Shown here: in pieces, positions 24,873 through 28,669 of the stretch | How positions within the stretch are numbered: position 1 is the stretch's first letter | Layout of the letters: every line of letters begins with the position of its first letter | Assembly (NCBI GenBank): GCA_002403175.1 | Contig: DHHG01000011.1 | Location: forward strand, 1-28,669 | DNA: 28,669 nt | Origin: Syntrophaceae bacterium UBA4778 | GTDB lineage: Bacteria > Desulfobacterota > Syntrophia > Syntrophales > UBA4778 | Direction: 5' to 3' | Position numbers and translations under genes: made by a program | The notes under the pieces: model-generated | Told to the model about the DNA's origin: nothing | The model's database searches: none | What the model saw: only the letters and a program-made list of their open reading frames with translations

Positions 24873-26432
24873 CTAGTAGGTCGTTCCCACTGCAGTATTG
24901 GAGTAAGCGGAGTACCCACCGGCATTGTAGGCCCGAACACGATAGGAATATGTGCCTTTCCTGAGGTTTTTGTTAATGTAAGTTCTTGAATTGGCAGTGA
25001 GGGTAGCAAGCTGTTGAAAATTAATACAATTTCCCCCGCTGCAGCGTTCAACAACAAATCCGTCTTCGTTAACCGCAGTATCTATCCAGGATATATTGAT
25101 CTGGTTCCGGTAAACTCCACTTATCATGAGCCCGCTCGGGGCGGCCGGAGGAGAAGGAGGGGGAAATGTTGTTGCATAAGCCGTATTCGCATAACCTGAA
25201 TTTCCTGCAGAATTGTAAGCTCGAACTCTATATGTATAAGTAATGCCTGCTTTAAGACCCGTATTCGTGTACGTTATTATATTGGGACCGACTATTGCGA
25301 TCTGGGCGAATGATGTGCAGCCGTATCCTTCACAACGCTCAATCTTGAAACCGTCCTCATTATAGGTATTGTCGCTCCATGAAATATTAATTTGACCACT
25401 CGAGGCGGAAGTGGCCACCGCATTTGAAGGGGCTATTGGGATTCCAGCCCTGGCCACCGATTGATAGGCAATCGTATAATTACCAAATTTGACAACACTA
25501 TTAAGCTCCGAATAGGCGATCCGGAAGAAACCCGCCTCACCCCAACTGCTCCCCCAACTGTTTTTCACCCGGAAATAGCCCCCGCCCGGATAGGTGAGGT
25601 CGTCCTGATAACCGACGATGAGAATCGCATGATAGCCAACCAGTGAACCAGAGGTATAGGAGTAAACGCCACCACGGTAATAAGAATAAAAGTCCTGATA
25701 GATGGCCATGGTTGTGACCAGCGGTCCGGTGGAAACCAAAGCGCTTTTAATACCATCCACTGTTGGAGATGAAGTAGCTACATAAGCCCACGAATCAACC
25801 TTATGGGCCTGGGTTGCCCAGTAGGAGGCCGGGGCACAAATCGTCGAGGAGATATTATAGGGATCAGCGACCTCGGTCGCAATACCCGTATCCCGGATAT
25901 AATCGGAAGACGTCGCAATCCCCCCGCCATTGCAACTTCCGGCGCCGCTGCAGGTTATGACCATCTGTTCAGATAGATCACAAGCTCCTAAGTAACATGT
26001 GCTGTCCCCCCCCTGGATCAAAGTATACGATTCAAGCGCCCCGGCTGTTGCGAAAGCCCAGCAACTGCCGCAATTGCCCTGATTGCGTACCGGCGTCACA
26101 TAATTTCGTGCATCATTAAAAGATCCTCCCGTCGACCAATCAAAGGCCGCCGGCAAGGCTGTAAGCGAAGTTGAAGGGGCAAGGACCGGTTCGGTTCCCG
26201 TCAGTCTCGGCTTGATCAGTCCGCCTCCTCGTCGGCCTTTTGCATATTCGGGCGCATACGCAGGCGTTAATGAATTCACCGTATCTCCGGCCACCCAATG
26301 CTTGCCTTTGTCCCGAATTGCTTTCCTTACCGAATCAAGGTTTTCCCCATAGGAAAATGTTCCGGATGAAAACAGCATGAGCACTGTCATCCCAAACATC
26401 ATCACGAGCCTTTTATTGAAAAACCGGTTCAT
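24873..26432 (-). CDS. Secreted papain-family (C1A) cysteine protease with two FN3 domains
   Basis: A 519-residue exported protease. Residues 1-29 form the signal peptide; about 30-92 would be a short propeptide. The C1A catalytic domain covers about 93-327: AAFDWSTGG start, oxyanion Q118 and nucleophile C124 in RNQGNCGSCWAFA, C151/C161-type cysteines with CDLSEQMVITC, catalytic H268 in GYHAILIVGY and N291 in VKNSWGSSWGEAGFFRI. Two fibronectin type III domains follow (about 333-423 and 430-519), with near-identical phrases (EDGFKIERC / EDGFVVERC), suggesting internal duplication. The protein has no PEP-CTERM or other anchor, so it is probably released or bound through FN3 domains. The gene starts 15 bases after a chagasin-type inhibitor gene, whose family inhibits C1A proteases. 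Confidence 0.93.
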   Translation of the reverse strand: MNRFFNKRLVMMFGMTVLMLFSSGTFSYGENLDSVRKAIRDKGKHWVAGDTVNSLTPAYAPEYAKGRRGGGLIKPRLTGTEPVLAPSTSLTALPAAFDWSTGGSFNDARNYVTPVRNQGNCGSCWAFATAGALESYTLIQGGDSTCYLGACDLSEQMVITCSGAGSCNGGGIATSSDYIRDTGIATEVADPYNISSTICAPASYWATQAHKVDSWAYVATSSPTVDGIKSALVSTGPLVTTMAIYQDFYSYYRGGVYSYTSGSLVGYHAILIVGYQDDLTYPGGGYFRVKNSWGSSWGEAGFFRIAYSELNSVVKFGNYTIAYQSVARAGIPIAPSNAVATSASSGQINISWSDNTYNEDGFKIERCEGYGCTSFAQIAIVGPNIITYTNTGLKAGITYTYRVRAYNSAGNSGYANTAYATTFPPPSPPAAPSGLMISGVYRNQINISWIDTAVNEDGFVVERCSGGNCINFQQLATLTANSRTYINKNLRKGTYSYRVRAYNAGGYSAYSNTAVGTTY

Positions 26433-26447
26433 ATGACCTCCTCCCCC

Positions 26448-26918
26448 TTATTCAACCTCAACCTCAATTGTAAAATGTTCCTTAGCCGTGTCGGCCCCTT
26501 CCCAGAGCCGGTAATAATGCATTTTGATGATGGCCGGACCGGATTTCAGGGTGCGAATGTCCCAGATTCCCAGGACCGGTCCGCCGATCCTGCCCGCTCC
26601 ATCCATCGGCTGTGTCGTTTCCCGGACGAGTTCCAGACGGGTTTTGTCCAGATCTTCGAGATACCAGCCATAGCCCGCGCTGCCGAGAAAGGGTAACCGG
26701 ATCTCTATGATGGAGCCGGGAGCCGTTTTTATCCGGCTTCCGTTCTGTTCTTTGGTAATGACGATCGGTGGTATAATGCCTTTTTCTGAAGCTGCGGGTC
26801 CGGCCTCTATGCAGAGAGAAGAACCGCTCAAGATCAAAAAGAGGATAGAAGCAACCCAACCCGCATAATTTCGAAGCAGGGACTTAATACTAGGTAGATA
26901 AGGCTTATTAAACACCAT
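26448..26918 (-). CDS. Chagasin-type (I42) cysteine protease inhibitor, exported
   Basis: A 156-residue protein with an N-terminal export signal (hydrophobic residues 19-36; the end LSGSSLC might be a poor lipobox, otherwise cleavage near IEAGPA). The mature part has the three loop motifs of the chagasin/I42 family: GSAGYGW (79-85, the NPTTGY loop), GRIGGP (109-114, the middle glycine loop) and YRLWE (136-140, the RPWE loop), with LPFLG and FTIEVEV strands around them. Family members bind papain-like proteases across the active site. It is the first gene of a two-gene operon with a secreted C1A protease, which fits an inhibitor held in the periplasm to guard against the protease. Motif matches are imperfect, so function is inferred with fair confidence. 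Confidence 0.82.
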   Translation of the reverse strand: MVFNKPYLPSIKSLLRNYAGWVASILFLILSGSSLCIEAGPAASEKGIIPPIVITKEQNGSRIKTAPGSIIEIRLPFLGSAGYGWYLEDLDKTRLELVRETTQPMDGAGRIGGPVLGIWDIRTLKSGPAIIKMHYYRLWEGADTAKEHFTIEVEVE

Positions 26919-26975
26919 CAGGGCACCATAGAATCGTTTTCTGTATTATTTATCGTCCGTATCAGGTCCGTTGGA

Positions 26976-26991
26976 TGTGACAAAGGTCACC
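26976..26991. promoter_or_regulatory. CRP/FNR-family operator-like site
   Basis: TGTGA-CAAAGG-TCACC matches the CRP consensus TGTGA-N6-TCACA except at the last base. A possible -10 (TAAATA, 26952-26947 on the - strand) puts the centre of the site about 43 bases before the predicted transcript start, the position expected for a class II activator site upstream of the inhibitor-protease operon. Confidence 0.5.
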
Positions 26992-27077
26992 GAATGTACG
27001 GTTCGGTTTGCGGGAGAGGAAACTTAAGGAGAATGATAGTTCAGTAGGCATTCAGGAGGGATTAAAAACAGGCTTAT

Positions 27078-28391
27078 CTATTTATCCGCTTTCACATGAA
27101 TAATCGGCAGACCCAGATGCCTGCGCCTGGACTCTCCGAAGAACCTTGTCTTCTCCCGGTCGGTCGGCTCCCCCCGGCGTCCTTTTCCGAATTGATCGAT
27201 CAAATGGGCTCCTCCCAGATGAAGGGTGTGCTTGCCGAATCTGCCGTTCACAATATCCGCCGCCTCATAGATTTTACGGATATTTTCAGCCCGCAACGGC
27301 TCTTCAAAAAGTGAATATTGGATATTTCGGTCCGGGACAAGGTCGAGCAGAACGGTCCCCGTCGAGCGGTAAATATCTTTCGGATCGTAAATGGATTTGA
27401 AGAGATTCCGCAGCAACTCGGCCAGCTCCAGCGGATAGACGCAGGGACGCGCCAGCTTCGCCTCGCTCCCCACCGAGTTGAAATCGTTCTTTCTCAAAAA
27501 AACGACTATCTTCTTCGGGGCAAGATCGTATCGCCGGGCTTTCATGCAGGCCGATTCGAAATTTCGCAGCAGGTGCGCAAAAAGGTAAGCAGGATTGTTG
27601 GTTGGAGGCGCAAAAGTTTTGGATTTGCAGATAGAGGCATAGGTGCTTTTTTCTTCAGAGGAAACCGGATAGACCGACTCTCCCCGGAGTTCTCTCCAGA
27701 TCTCCTGTCCAGGCTTGGTAAAGCGCTTTAGAACGACTCCTTTAGGAAGCTCGGCGAACTGCAGGGCGGTCCGGATGCCCATTCCACGAAGATATTCGGT
27801 AGTAGCGCGGCCGATCCCCCATATCTTCTCCACCGGAAGTTCCCGGAGAAAGTCGGGAATGGCCCGTCCCGGAATCAATGTCAGCCCGTCCGGCTTTTCA
27901 TATTTGGAGGCCACCTTGGCCAGGACCTTGGTAATACTCAACCCCACAGAAACAGTGAGACCCAGGTCACTATAAATCGCCTGCTTTATCTTCCTGGCAA
28001 TGTCGTCATAGGGAGCCCGCAAGGCCCGGCGCATACCGGTCAGATCTGCGAAAGCCTCGTCAATCGAGTATTCCTCCACCTGAGGCGTAAATTGACGAAT
28101 GATGTTGAACATCCGCCTCGAAAAGAGACTATACGTCTCGTAATCGGAAGGCAGGATGATCAGGTCGGGACAGAGCACCTTGGCTTCGCGGAGGGAGACG
28201 CCACGCTGAATTCCCAACTTTTTAGCCGCATAATTCGGACAGGCAACGATCCCGCGCTCCCCGCCGGTGATGACGGGCTTCCCTTTAAGCTCCGGATGGA
28301 TCACCTCCTCGCAGGAGGCAAAAAAAGCGTCGCCGTCTACATGAAGAATGGCGCGGGGCCAGGAATGTAAGCTGAAAAGTATTTCGTTCAT
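27078..28391 (-). CDS. dinB: DNA polymerase IV (Y family)
   Basis: A 437-residue Y-family translesion polymerase. Catalytic acids: D19 in HVDGDAFFASCEE and D111-E112 in EEYSIDEAFADLTG. Also seen: YAAKKLGIQRGV, VSVGLSITKVLAKVASKYEKPDGL, the helix-hairpin-helix KIWGIGRATTEYL, a little-finger domain, and QYSLF near residue 359, a match to the sliding-clamp-binding motif QxxLF. It is longer than E. coli DinB (351 residues), with a basic tail (KGRRGEPTDREKTRFF). The ATG at 28391 is preferred; a GTG at 28406 is possible. A GAAC-N4-GTTC palindrome sits in the spacer of its promoter, so SOS regulation is likely. Confidence 0.95.
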   Translation of the reverse strand: MNEILFSLHSWPRAILHVDGDAFFASCEEVIHPELKGKPVITGGERGIVACPNYAAKKLGIQRGVSLREAKVLCPDLIILPSDYETYSLFSRRMFNIIRQFTPQVEEYSIDEAFADLTGMRRALRAPYDDIARKIKQAIYSDLGLTVSVGLSITKVLAKVASKYEKPDGLTLIPGRAIPDFLRELPVEKIWGIGRATTEYLRGMGIRTALQFAELPKGVVLKRFTKPGQEIWRELRGESVYPVSSEEKSTYASICKSKTFAPPTNNPAYLFAHLLRNFESACMKARRYDLAPKKIVVFLRKNDFNSVGSEAKLARPCVYPLELAELLRNLFKSIYDPKDIYRSTGTVLLDLVPDRNIQYSLFEEPLRAENIRKIYEAADIVNGRFGKHTLHLGGAHLIDQFGKGRRGEPTDREKTRFFGESRRRHLGLPIIHVKADK

Positions 28392-28531
28392 CTTCCTATT
28401 TTCCACACTGGCCGCTAAAAAAAATCAGGAACAAAGGATCGGATCGCCAGAGCGATTCCGGTGAGCCCCGGAACCGAAGCGCATTGCAGTAGGATGAAGC
28501 ACGTTTCAGCAGACCATAAAATTTAGCTTGC

Positions 28532-28560
28532 ATTTAATAGAACGATTGTTCTATTGTCAA
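28532..28560 (-). promoter_or_regulatory. Sigma-70-like promoter for dinB
   Basis: Read on the - strand, TTGACA (28560-28555, a perfect -35), 17 bases, then TTAAAT (28537-28532). The palindrome at 28536-28555 fills the spacer, so a bound repressor would block it. The leader would be about 130 bases. Confidence 0.6.
28536..28555. promoter_or_regulatory. LexA-type SOS box palindrome
   Basis: AATAGAAC-GATT-GTTCTATT has 8-base inverted arms and contains GAAC-N4-GTTC, the SOS-box core of Gram-positive LexA proteins. It lies between the -35 and -10 of the dinB promoter and touches the -35 of the opposite promoter. Confidence 0.65.
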
Positions 28561-28582
28561 ATGAAATTTGAGCACATATAAA
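28554..28582 (+). promoter_or_regulatory. Sigma-70-like promoter for the gene at 28630
   Basis: TTGTCA (28554-28559), 17 bases, TATAAA (28577-28582). Its -35 overlaps the end of the palindrome by two bases. The transcript would start near 28589, about 40 bases before the ATG at 28630. Confidence 0.6.
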
Positions 28583-28629
28583 AACCATGCAGTTTACAAA
28601 TGCTTTTCTCTTGATCAAGAAGGAGGCGA

Positions 28630-28669
28630 ATGATAGTTCTTCTTCATTCAAAAGAATTGCCAGAAGGTG
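28630..28669 (+). CDS. N-terminal fragment of an unidentified, probably SOS-controlled gene
   Basis: AGGAGG at 28621-28626 precedes an ATG at 28630, and the frame is open to the end of the window, giving MIVLLHSKELPEG. Thirteen residues are too few to name a family; it does not look like the start of a usual LexA. The support is the ribosome binding site and the well-formed promoter with its overlapping SOS-box-like palindrome. Confidence 0.5.
   Translation, partial: MIVLLHSKELPEG

Overview
The window looks like a chromosomal segment of an anaerobic Gram-negative bacterium, most likely a deltaproteobacterium (Desulfobacterota) of the Syntrophus/Smithella kind. The reasons are a carD - PIN/TRAM - ispDF - gltX block, many lipoprotein and periplasmic genes, a PEP-CTERM protein, a biotin-dependent-type acyl-CoA carboxyltransferase and moderate GC. 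The taxon is an inference from gene content. No tRNA, rRNA, CRISPR array, phage or transposase gene was seen.

Layout. 1-207 is the tail of an unidentified + strand gene. 335-6037 (- strand) is a probable four-gene envelope operon: a FlgT-like protein, a TPR/CsgG-like lipoprotein, a CsgG-like protein with five FN3 domains, and a small secreted protein. 6423-9569 (-) holds rfbD, truA and pgk, with a MITE-like palindromic repeat between truA and pgk and a partial copy after truA. 10070-11623 (+) is a lone acyl-CoA carboxyltransferase. 11717-12407 (-) is a small membrane protein overlapping a 3D-domain lipoprotein. 12850-17242 (-) carries gltX, fused ispDF, a PIN/TRAM membrane protein and carD, with a clear terminator between the last two genes and ispDF-gltX.

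17496-20838 (-) carries a radical SAM protein, a macrodomain protein and a phosphoglycerate mutase (GpmI family) whose two halves are in reversed order, that is, a circular permutation. This is the most unusual item in the window. Divergent from it, 21157-23768 (+) holds a small hypothetical gene, pcm, a degenerate NlpD-like LysM/LytM lipoprotein and a metallo-beta-lactamase-fold hydrolase.

23913-26918 (-) holds a PEP-CTERM protein with a sigma-54-type promoter, then a secreted papain-family protease directly downstream of a chagasin-type (I42) inhibitor, whose gene has a CRP-like site upstream. 27078-28391 (-) is dinB. Upstream of it a GAAC-N4-GTTC palindrome lies across two divergent sigma-70-type promoters, one for dinB and one for a + strand gene starting at 28630, which suggests joint SOS control.
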